Source of the DNA: Nomia melanderi | Taxonomy: Eukaryota; Arthropoda; Insecta; Hymenoptera; Halictidae | Direction of reading: 5' to 3' | DNA length: 64,000 bases | NCBI RefSeq assembly: GCF_051020985.1 | Contig: NW_027475353.1 | Location: forward strand, 1 to 64,000 | Shown here: in pieces, positions 53,517 through 62,632 of the stretch | How positions within the stretch are numbered: position 1 is the stretch's first letter | How the letters are laid out: the number at the start of each line of letters is the position of its first letter | Notes under the pieces: model-generated | The model's database searches: none | What the model was told of the DNA's origin: nothing | The model's input: only the letters and a program-made list of their open reading frames with translations | Position numbers and translations under genes: made by a program

Positions 53517-54212
53517 TCAGGGCCGCGCTTTGCCCCCCCTAGCCACCGGTCTCGTTGTCGTCGTCTTCGTCGTCGTCCTCGTAGTCCTCGTTGTTGTCCC
53601 CGTCGTAGTTGCAGATGTTGTAGCTGTTGCCGTTGTTGTTGCCGCTGCCGCCATTGTGCGCCGCGTCGTGCAGGTGGCGATTGCCGTCCCCGTTGAATCC
53701 CTCGTCGTAGAAAGGGTGTGGGTGGGCGGCGACGTCGCGGCGCACGTCGTTTGCGGGGGCGGGGACTGGGCCGCCAAATTGGCAGCAGCTAATGCAACAG
53801 CACGCGGTTCTGCGGGGGCGAATAACGTGGATCTCCCCCGACGAGAGGTGTTGCTCGAACCGGTCGAACCTGTCACGGGAACTGTACAAGTCCCACACGG
53901 ATTTTTCTGCTGGTCGGATTTGTGTAAAAAGTCGTGGTGCAGCCTCTCCACCTTGAGAGGATACCTCCCATCGCCGGTGAAGTTGCACTCACGACACTTG
54001 TACGTCAATACAACGCCCGGATGATGTTTCCGGGCGTGCTTTGTCAAATCCGTGTGGGACTTGTACACGCCACTCATCCTGATCCCGGGGACACCGAAGC
54101 AGGCAGGGCATCGGAACTCCGCCGGGAAGGGAAACTCTGTCACCATGGCGAGATTATTACTCCCCTCGGTAGTGCAGGAGGTGACTGACGCACTATCACC
54201 GCGGTCCTGCAT
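53517..54212 (-). pseudogene. Element A: N-terminal zinc-finger segment
   Basis: Frame of 231 codons from ATG 54212. Residues about 33-100 contain two C2H2-type fingers: CPAC followed by HARKHH, and CREC followed by ERLHHDFLH. In R2-superclade proteins such fingers bind the target DNA next to the insertion site. The rest is T/A-rich low complexity and runs out at 53517, where the frame is lost. The start is the first ATG after the GC-rich upstream region. It gives an N-terminus of reasonable length, but an upstream start cannot be excluded. Confidence 0.7.
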
Positions 54213-55355
54213 CGCTCTTAAGACTAAGTCCTACGCTAAGTGAGACAGAAGAAGAGACAGAGTTGCTGTGGCAAATATTTCTAAGTGCCACAGCGAGGCG
54301 AAACGGGGAGGATAGACAGAGTGGGAATAACAGAGGAAGAGAAGAGAAAACTAAGTCCAAAGCGACAGAAGGAATACCGCCACGCGCTAACACCCTACTG
54401 ACTCCGCCGGCACTAAGTCCGGTGTCGAAGACTGGCTGGAAAAATGACAGCCTCCGACGTGGCAGTCGGTAGGGAGACTAACATGTGACGGTTACGGAGG
54501 AGTGCAGCGATCTCGATGGAGGAAGAGCGACGGAATCGCCCACTCCACCGAGGACTGCACGGGGGTTGTACCGCAAGCGGGCCGACCTGACGCCCACTCA
54601 CTAACGGGTGAGTGGAGTCAGCCTCCACTCGGGCGGTGACTGAAGGGAAAAGAAGGAAGTGGAGGCGCCACTCGACTCGGACCTCACGCGTCCCGGTCCG
54701 TTGACACACCTCAACGGATGGGAGGGATCGGAGGAGTGGGTGGACGCGTAAGGGTAAGGTAGAGGACTACCGACGATGATTCGAGCACCGCAGACGGCTG
54801 GAGACCGGCTGCGTTACCCTCCTCACTGCCGGGGGGATAGAAAGAGAAGAGAGACTCACTCGGCGCAGGAGTCCAGCGATGCAGGAGCGCTATCCGAGGG
54901 GAATAACACCTCGCTCCTGATTCCTGATCCAGCGGCAGTAGACGTGGATCAGGCGAGCCGTCCTTCCCGTCGGGGTTGCCGATGGCCAAGTCCTGGTAGG
55001 TCGTAGCGGTGTTGGGTGACCCACGTAGAGGAAGACCAGGGCTGATGGGGTTGGCCTATGGTGGTTGTTGGCGTCCAAGTACAGGGCTGGTTGTCCTAGG
55101 AAGTTCGATCCGGTCCCGTGGCGAAGGCACTTTATCACACTTCACCGCACAACACCTCGAGCACTGATCGTGAACAGACCTTGCCGCGCACACGCCCGAT
55201 CGCAACTCGGCCCGCACTGTTGCCTAGTACCGCGGCGGGTGAATTTACCGCGATTTCGGGACTTCGCGGAGCCAGAATATTAAGGGGCTTACTCTTTGGA
55301 GTCCCGAGTCGGTCCAGCAGGTGAAAAAAGATAAGAGCTCTAATTAGCAGCGCTA
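54213..55355 (-). other. GC-rich sequence between U2 fragment and element A coding region
   Basis: About 1.1 kb, non-satellite and GC-rich, between the 3' end of the U2-like fragment and the first ATG of element A. The simplest reading is the 5' UTR of A, possibly with U2 3'-flanking DNA at its right end. No U2 5' sequence (CCGAGAAGCGAT on the plus strand) is seen here, so the 5' junction of A cannot be placed. Several short ORFs on both strands have no recognisable domain. Confidence 0.5.
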
Positions 55356-55506
55356 ATTGAGCCGTTTCTGGCGGCACTGCAGTGCCGGACCGACTCACGG
55401 CGGAAGTAGAGCGAGCCCCAGCGATCCGCCTGACTCCAAAAATCAGGTTCATTTTCTGACTCCGCGATGCGGAGTGTATCAGTTATTAAGCTGATAAGAA
55501 CAGATA
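55356..55506 (-). ncRNA. U2 snRNA-like sequence, about nt 38 to 3' end (5' third displaced)
   Basis: On the minus strand it starts TATCTGTTCTTATCAGCTTA, matching insect U2 from nt 38. It keeps the U2 layout: a stem-IIb-like hairpin (arms ACTCCGC/GCGGAGT, 55459-55475), the Sm site ATTTTTGG (55436-55443) framed by CTGA/TCAG, and stem IV (CGGCACTGCAGTGCCG, 55372-55387) followed by CCAGAAACGG as in animal U2 3' ends. The stems differ from the U2 I know, yet still pair. The 5' 36 nt are on the far side of retroelement fragment B (56816-56851). It is therefore a U2 gene or pseudogene split by an insertion. Normal function as a spliceosomal RNA is not possible in this form. Confidence 0.85.
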
Positions 55507-55533
55507 AAAAGCGCTTTATTCACAAAGAATGTT

Positions 55534-55562
55534 CCCCCAGCCTTACATTGTTTGGCTGGGGG
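55534..55562 (-). other. 3'-terminal hairpin of element B
   Basis: Arms CCCCCAGCC (55534-55542) and GGCTGGGGG (55554-55562), 11-nt loop. Compared with element A, one pair is changed on both arms (G-C to A-T), while the loop shares TTACAT at its start. Confidence 0.8.
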
Positions 55563-55582
55563 TGGATACATAGTAGCGGCTT

Positions 55583-56109
55583 TATGGCGAAGGCAAAATA
55601 GTTGATATAACTCTATAGCGTCTGTCGCTATTTTCAGATCTCAATCTGCGGTGGCTCTTATCTCATAAACACCTTAGCATTTATATGAATCTAGCAAGAG
55701 TCTGAATATGTATATATTAGTGGAAGTAGATAGTTAATCGAATAAATAGCCAAACTAGAATAAATTATATAAATAAATAAATAATAGTAGCGTAGATTAA
55801 ATAAACAAATATACATAGCATACATAAATATAAACAAGAAAAGAAGAGGCACAGAAATATATAAATATACATAAATAAATAAATAAATAAATAGATAAAA
55901 TAAATAACCAAACAAAAATAAGCGAGAATAAACATTAAAGATTAAATAAACGAATATACATAGCATAAATAAATATGGACAAAATAAATATAAGTGTAGA
56001 TATATAGCTAAAGGTAATTTTCAGTATATACAATTCAGTGGTTAAATATGTACATAATATGTAGTTCCTAGTCGAATCCGGGCTCTACTGTGCCCAGGCC
56101 TTCGCCATA
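55583..56109 (-). other. Long-range inverted repeat in element B
   Basis: TATGGCGAAGGC (55583-55594) and GCCTTCGCCATA (56098-56109) are perfect reverse complements over 12 bp, 503 nt apart. Same pair as 47484-47853 in element A. Confidence 0.65.
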
Positions 56110-56815
56110 GAAAACAGCACAAAAATAAAATAAAATAAATAGATATATAAATATAAATACGATTAAAAGCATCTCAGTAGCGGCTATTTCGCATTTCAAT
56201 TAGGGCGCATGCGCGGAAGTGCAGTTATAGAGAAGCGGTTAGTATAGAATTAGAGTAGGCGATTGAGGCAGAGAATGATTAAAATGAATAAGTCAGATAG
56301 ATAAAATAATCAAGGAAATAAATAAATAAATAATAAATAATAAATAAATAAATAAATAGATAAATAAATAAACTGGGATAAAAAAATAAGAAATATAAAA
56401 AAATTAAAGAAAAATAAAAGAAAGAGTACCAAGATGATGAATAATTAGAACCAGCGTCACATCACTAATTAAGAAACCGTTACCAAATCTCGTAGTTAGT
56501 TCAGAAAGAAAAAATAAATAGATATGTAAATAAATATGTAAATAAATAAATATGTAGATGAATAAATATGTACATAGATAAATATGTGAATAAATAAAAG
56601 TGTAAATAAATAAATAAATATGTAAGTAGAATGAAAGAAAAAAGAAAAAAAATATGTAACTAAATAGGTAAATCTATCGTTAGTCAGTATGTTTGAAATG
56701 GTTAAGTAAATAGATAAATAAAAACCAGGAAAAGAATGTAATTAAATGAGTTAATAACTAAATAAATAAGTAGTTAAATAAACAGAGTAAGATAGATAGA
56801 ATATTAATAGTTATA

Positions 56816-58664
56816 TACACTTTGATCTTAGCCATAAGACCGAGAAGCGATCTGGATGTGTGTCATGCGAGTACACAACGATCTTATCAATAAGTCCGGG
56901 AAGCAATCTGGATGTGTGTCATGCGAGTACAGTTTAATCTTACCCATAAGGCAGAGCAGCGATTTAGACATGGGTTAATCGAGTACAATTTGATCTTATG
57001 CATAAGGCCGGGAAGTGATCTGGATGTGTGTCATGCAAGTACACTTTGATCGTAAGCATAAGGCCGAGATGCGATGTGGATGTGTGTCATGCGAGTACAC
57101 AACGATCTTATCAATAAGTCCGGGAAGCAATCTGGATGTGTGTCATGCGAGTACAGTTTAATCTTACCCATAAGGCAGAGCAGCGATTTAGACATGGGTT
57201 AATCGAGTACAATTTGATCTTATGCATAAGGCCGGGAAGTGATCTGGATGTGTGTCATGCAAGTACACTTTGATCGTAAGCATAAGGCCGAGATGCGATG
57301 TGGATGTGTGTTATGCGAGTATACTTTGATCTTAGCCATAAGGCCGACAAGCGATATGGATGTGTGTTATGCGAGTACGCTTTGATCATAGCAATAAGAC
57401 TGAGATGCGATCTGGATTTGAGTTATTCGAGTACACTTTGATCTTACCCGTAAGGCCGAAAAGCGATCTGGATGTGTGTTACGCGAGTGCACTTTTATCT
57501 TAGCCATAAGGCCGACAAGAGATCTGTATTTGGGTTCTTCGAGCACACTATTATCTTAGCCATATGGCAGAGAAGCGGTCTGGAAACGGGTTATTCCAGT
57601 ACACTTTGATCTTAGCCATAAGGCCGAGAAGCGATCTGAATGTGTGTTATGCGAGTATACTTTGATCTTAACCGTAAGGCCGAGAACCGACCTGGATGTG
57701 TGTTATTAGAGTACACTTTGATCTTAGCAGTAAGGCCGAGAAGCGACATGGCTGTGTGTTGTGCGAGTACCCTTTGATGTTAGCCATAAGGCCGAGAAGC
57801 GATCTGGATGTGTGTTATGCAAGTACACTTTAATCTTTGCCATAAGGCCGCGAAGCGATCTGGTTTTGTGTTATGCGAGCACACTTTAAACTTATCCATA
57901 AGGCCGAGAAGCGATCTGGATTTGGGTTATTCGAGTACACTTTGATCTTAGAAATAAGGCCGAGAAGCGATCTGCATGTGTGATATGAGCGTACACTATG
58001 ATCTTAGCCATTAGGCCGACAAGCGATATGGTTGTGTGTTAGGCGAGTACACTTTGACCATAGGCATAAGACTCAGGAGCCATCTGGATCTGGGTTATTC
58101 GAGTACACTTTGATCTTAGCCATAAGGCTGAGAAGTGATCTGGACCTGAGTTATTCGAGTACACGTTGATCTTACCCGTCAGGCCGAGAAGCGATCTGGA
58201 TGTGTGTTATGCGAGTACACTTTGTTCTTAGCCATAACGCCGAGCAGCGATTTGGATATGAGTTATTCGAGTACACTTTGATCTTTGCCATAAGGCCGAG
58301 AAGCGATCTGGATGTGTTTTATGCGAGTACACTTTGATCTTAGCCATAAAGCCGAGAAGCGAACTTGATTTCGGTTATTCTAGTACACTTGGATCTTACC
58401 CATAATGTCGAGACGCGATCCAGATGTGTGTTATGCGAGAACGCTTTGATCTTAGCAATAAGGCCAAGAAGCGATCTGGATGTGTGTTATGCGAGTGCCC
58501 TTTGATCTTTGCCATAAGGCGGAGAAGCGATCTGGATGTGTGTTATGCGAGTACACTTTGATCTTAGCCATAAAGCCGTGAAGTGTTCTGGATGAGTGTT
58601 ATGCGAGTACACTTTGATCTTAACCAAAAGCACGAGAAGCGATCTGGATGTGTGATATGAGAGT
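56816..58664 (-). repeat. U2Sat 56-bp satellite block 3
   Basis: About 33 antisense monomers. The first 36 bp (56816-56851) are the U2 nt 1-36 part, with one mismatch, directly abutting element B. A four-monomer, 224-bp unit is tandemly duplicated near the left end. The block ends at the LTR insertion with AGAGT (58660-58664). Confidence 0.93.
56873..57320 (-). repeat. 224-bp higher-order duplication (4 U2Sat monomers x 2)
   Basis: ACACAACGATCTTATCAATA occurs at 56873 and 57097, exactly 224 bp (4 x 56) apart. It is followed in both copies by the same private variants (CAGTTTAATCTTACCC, GATTTAGACATGGGTTAATC, GATCGTAAGCATAAGG). The copies are essentially identical, so the duplication is recent. 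Confidence 0.88.
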
Positions 58665-59560
58665 TGTTCCGTAGCGTACCTTTGGTTTAGTTTGTACAGT
58701 ACCATAAGCGGCCCCAATGGAGGAATTCTGTGCAGAATTGCCCATCGTGTGCGTTAAGAATATTTTAGTAGGATCGTTTATTGAACGTGAAAATATTCGG
58801 TTCTACCGATGGCTAGCAGCTTGTACAAGGGACAATACCCGAAGCACAAATTGCTAGCACGTTTATGGCACGCAAGCCTCCAGAGCCGTTTTTGAGGATT
58901 AGTTTATTTCTTAATCCGCATGACACATCCGCTTCCAACTTTCTTCGTCCTCAACGGCTAACTGCAATTTGTCATAAACGTGAATTTCCAAAGGGTCTTA
59001 AACTCAGTCCCGAAGACCGTTACCCAGGTCACACCGGGACCCAAGCCTGGCGGAAATTTCATCGAATTTGTTTAAACCCCACCAAAACAGCTTCCACCTC
59101 CACTGACACTTCCTACTTCCGAAAAATCGCGTCTCGGACGCACGAGGTAGGGGGTGGTCAGTGTCGCCTACCCCTGATTGGATTCTTAATTTCGAGAAAG
59201 CAGGGGAAAGGCGGGCCTAAAGTTTTCCTTAAGGCTGAGGATGCGACAGGAAGTCCAGTGCAGAAACAGTTCAGAAACAGTTCAGAAAGAGTTCCGAAAA
59301 ACACAACAAGAAGACACAACGCGTCGGAAAGGAAACATTATACCCTACGTCGCGAAAACTAATATCACGGTACACTCGGCTTCAAGGGAAACATTATAAT
59401 CACTTGAAGCGCACGGGAAACATTATCTTTCCGACGAGTCAATAACATAGATTTACCAAAGCCAACATTATCAAACCTTAATATCCTTATCACCGTAAAA
59501 AGTCGTAAGGACATATACGTATTACGTAATTGTAAAATTAAGGCGTATTACGTAAAAACA
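58665..59560 (+). mobile_element. Solo LTR, second family (BEL-like), plus orientation
   Basis: An 896-bp repeat from TGTTCCGTAG to GTAAAAACA, flanked by a perfect 5-bp duplication AGAGT (58660-58664 and 59561-59565) within U2Sat. A second, inverted copy is at 61686-62632. TG...CA ends, the TGTTCCG start, the 5-bp duplication and a shared layout with the first LTR family (ATAAACGTGAATTTCC, CGGAAATTTC) suggest a related BEL/Pao family, but no internal region is present to prove it. It contains a 165-codon ORF (58865-59362), whose first part is the same in the other copy. I do not call this a gene. Confidence 0.85.
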
Positions 59561-60580
59561 AGAGTATACTCTGATCTTAGCCATAAGGCCGAGAAGCATT
59601 CTGGATATGGGTTATTCGAGTACACCTTGATCTTAGCTAAAAGGCGGAGAAGAGATCTGGATGTGTGTTATGCGAGTGCACCTTGATCTTAGCCATAAGG
59701 ACGAGGAGCGATCTGGAGGTGTGTTATGCGAGTACACATTGATCTTATCCATGAGGCCGAGAAGCGTCCTGGATTTGGGTTAGGCGAGTACACATTGCAC
59801 TTAGCCCTACGGCAGAGCAGCGATCTGGATTTGGGCTATTCGAGTACAATTTCATCATAGCTATAAGGCCGAGAGGCTACCTGGAGATGTGTAATGCGAG
59901 TACCCTTTTGTCTTAGCCATAAGGCCAAGAAGCGATCTGGATGTGGCTTATTCGAGTACAATTTGATCTTACCCATAAGGCCGAGAAGCGATACGGATGT
60001 GTGTTATGCGAGTACCCTCTAATCTTAGCCATAAGGCCGAGAAGAGATCTGGATATGTGTTATGCGAGTACACTTTGATCTTAGCCATAAGGTAGAGATG
60101 CAATCTGGATTTGGGTTATTCGTGTACACTTTGACATTAGCCATATGGCCAAGATGCGGTCTGGAGGCGTGTTATGCGAGTACACTTCGATCTCAGCCAT
60201 AAGGCCGAGAAGCGATCTGGTTGTGTGTTATGTGAGTACACTTTGATCGTAGCCGTAGGGCCGAGAAGCGATCTGGATTTGCGATATTCGAGTACACATT
60301 GATCGTAGCCATAAGGCCGAGAAGTTACCTGGATGTGTGTTATGCGAGTACACTTTGATCTTAGCCATAAGGCCGAGAAGCGATGTGGATGTGTGTCATG
60401 CGAGTATACTTTGATATTAGCCATAAAGCCCACAAGCGATCTGGGCGCGTGTTATGAGAGTACACATTGATCTTCTCCATAAGGCCGAGAAGCGATCTGG
60501 ATGGGTGTTATGCGTGTACACTTTGACCATACCAATAAAGCCCAGCAGCTATCTGTATGGTTGTGATGCCGGTACTTGCT
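59561..60580 (-). repeat. U2Sat 56-bp satellite block 4
   Basis: Continuation of block 3 after the LTR: about 18 antisense monomers with both tail subtypes. Monomers near the right end degenerate (CCAATAAAGCCCAGCAGC), and the orientation flips at about 60580. Confidence 0.92.
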
Positions 60581-60712
60581 CGCTTCCCGGCCTTATGGCT
60601 AAGATCAAAGTGTACTCGCATAACACAGATCCAGATCGCTTCTCGGCCTTACGGTTACTATCATCATTTCCACGCATAACGCAGATCCATATCTCTTTTG
60701 CGCATTATCTAT
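60581..60712 (+). repeat. U2Sat monomers in U2-sense orientation (right cap)
   Basis: About two monomers in U2-sense on the plus strand (CGCTTCCCGGCCTTATGGCT...ATCAAAGTGTACTCGC, then ATCGCTTCTCGGCCTTACGG), ending in diverged sequence that runs into SatA at ATTATCTATAAAGC. They mirror the inverted cap at 8226-8385. Confidence 0.82.
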
Positions 60713-61685
60713 AAAGCTATATAAATCAATCCGAAACTATATCAAACTGTATCAAACAATATAAAACTATATAATGCTACATAAAACTATATAAAACTAT
60801 ATACTACTATATAAAACTATATAAAATTATATAAAACTATAAAAAACTATATAAAACTATATAAAACTATATAAAACTATATAAAAATATTTAAAACTAT
60901 ATACAACTATGTACAGCTATATAAATCTATAATACTATATAAAACTTTATAAAACTATATAAAACTATACAAAATTGTATACAACTATACAAAACTATAC
61001 AAAACTATGTAAAACTATATAAACCTGACAAAAACTATATAATGGAATATAAAACTATAAGAAACTATGTAAAACTATATAAAACTATACAAAACTATAT
61101 AAAACTATATAAAACTATATATAACTCTATAAAACTATATAATACCACATAAAACTATATAAAACTATATAAAACTAAGAAAACTATATAACACTATGTA
61201 AAACTATATAAAACTCTATAAAACTATATAAAACTATTTAAAACTATATAAAACTGTATAAAAGTATATACAACTAACAAAACTATATAAAACTATATAA
61301 AACTGTATAAAACTCTATAAAACTATATAAAACTATATAAAACTATATAAAACTATATAATACTGTATAAAACTATATAGTACTATATAAAACTATATAA
61401 AACTGTATATAACTATACAACCCTGTATAAAACAATAAACAACTAATAAAACTAAACAAAACTATATAAAGCTATATAAAACTATAAATAACTAATAAAA
61501 TTATGTAAAACTATAAAAAACTATATAATACTATATAAAACCATATATAACTATATAAAATTATATAATACTATACAAAATTAAATCAATCTATATAAAA
61601 CTAACAGAACTATATAAAACTATACAAAACTATATAAAACTATATAAAACTATATAAAACTATATTAAACTAACAAAACTATATA
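60713..61685 (+). repeat. SatA 10-bp satellite block 4
   Basis: CTATATAAAA array in the same polarity as blocks 2 and 3, degenerate near the U2Sat edge and regular further in. It ends with ATATA (61681-61685), the target duplication of the following LTR. Confidence 0.93.
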
Positions 61686-62632
61686 TGTTTTTACGTAATA
61701 CGCGGCGCGCTGCAACTATTCGGATGCGTCGAGAGCCGAAGTTGTCAGAGGTCGTAAATCTCTGACCGATGCTTTGACCGACAACTGACCGCGTATGTCC
61801 TTACGACTTTTTACGATGATAAGGATATTAAGTTTCGATAATGTTGGCTTTGGTGAATCTATGTTATTGACTCGTCGGAACGATAATGTTTTCCGTGCGC
61901 TTCAAGTGATTATGATGTTTCCCTTGAAGCCGAGTGTAACGTGAGCTTAGTTTTCGCGACGTAGGGTATAATGTTTCCTTTTCGACGCGTTGTGTCTTCT
62001 TGTTGTACTGTTTCTGTACTGAGTTTGTACTGTTTTTGAACTGGACTTCCTGTCGCATCCTCAGCCTTAAGGAAAACTTTAGGCCCGCCTTTCCCCTGCT
62101 TTCTCGAAATTAAGAATCCAATCAGGGGTAGGCGACACTGACCACCCCCTACCTCGTGCGTCCGAGACGCGATTTTTCGGAAGTAGGAAGTGTCAGTGGA
62201 GGTGGAAGCTGTTTTGGTGGGGTTTAAACAAATTCGATGAAATTTCCGCCAGGCTTGGGTCCCGGTGTGACCTGGGTAACGGTCTTCGGGACTGAGTTTA
62301 AGACCCTTTGGAAATTCACGTTTATGACAAATTGCAGTTAGCCGTTGAGGACGAAGAAAGTTGGAAGCGGATGTGTCATGCGGATTAAGAAATAAACTAA
62401 TCCTCAAAAACGGCTCTGGAGGCTTGCGTGCCATAAACGTGCTAGCAATTTGTGCTTCGGGTATTGTCCCTTGTACAAGCTGCTAGCCATCGGTAGAACC
62501 GAATATTTTCACGTTCAATAAACAATCCTACTAATATTCTTAATGCACTCGATGGGCAAATCTGCACAGAATTCCTTCACTGGGGCCGCTTATGGTCCTG
62601 TACAAACTAAACCAAAGGTACGCTAAGGAACA
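61686..62632 (-). mobile_element. Solo LTR, second family, minus orientation
   Basis: A 947-bp inverted copy of 58665-59560. On the minus strand it runs from TGTTCCTTAG to CGTAAAAACA, flanked by ATATA on both sides (61681-61685 and 62633-62637). That duplication is only weakly informative in SatA. Relative to the first copy it has extra sequence near its 3' end (GCGGTCAGTTGTCGGTC region) and a different stretch of CAGTACAA-type repeats. The internal ORF (62434-61910) matches the other copy over about its first 130 codons. Confidence 0.85.

Larger units (their letters stand above)
47411..54212 (-). mobile_element. R2-superclade non-LTR retrotransposon A (Utopia-like), degenerate
   Basis: Minus-strand element with, in order: N-terminal C2H2-type zinc fingers (53517-54212), proline/serine-rich linker, reverse transcriptase with YADD, CCHC knuckle, restriction-like endonuclease, and a 2.2-kb 3' UTR ending in a hairpin and AATAAA. 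This architecture is that of R2/NeSL-type elements, which are usually site-specific. The sibling fragment B splits a U2 snRNA sequence, which points to Utopia, the U2-targeting lineage. Several frameshifts and stops show it is dead. The 5' end is uncertain and may extend to about 55355. The family name is inference, since no RT phylogeny could be run. Confidence 0.8.
55507..56815 (-). mobile_element. Element B: 5'-truncated 3' UTR of the same retrotransposon family
   Basis: Homologous in order to 47411-49300: AATAAA (55515-55520, minus), hairpin 55534-55562, inverted-repeat arms 55583-55594 and 56098-56109, GCGCATGCGC at 56205-56214, and GAACCAGCG...CATCACTAATT near 56450. It contains no coding sequence, so it is a 5'-truncated insertion, the usual outcome of incomplete target-primed reverse transcription. 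Its 3' side adjoins U2 nt 38 onwards, and its 5' side adjoins U2 nt 1-36 of a U2Sat monomer. It is clearly diverged from A and so is not a recent duplicate. Confidence 0.82.

Noticed and set aside
54213..55355. Second protein-coding gene between the U2 fragment and element A
   Set aside because: Only short ORFs without domains on either strand; better explained as 5' UTR or U2 3' flank.
58865..59362. 165-codon ORF in the second LTR family as a gene
   Set aside because: No recognisable domain; the C-terminal part differs between the two copies; agreement is explained by recent common origin. Kept only as a finding.
8226..60712. Functional U2 snRNA gene
   Set aside because: No place in the window has U2 nt 1-36 joined to nt 37 onward; GATACTACAC, the reverse complement across that join, was not seen.
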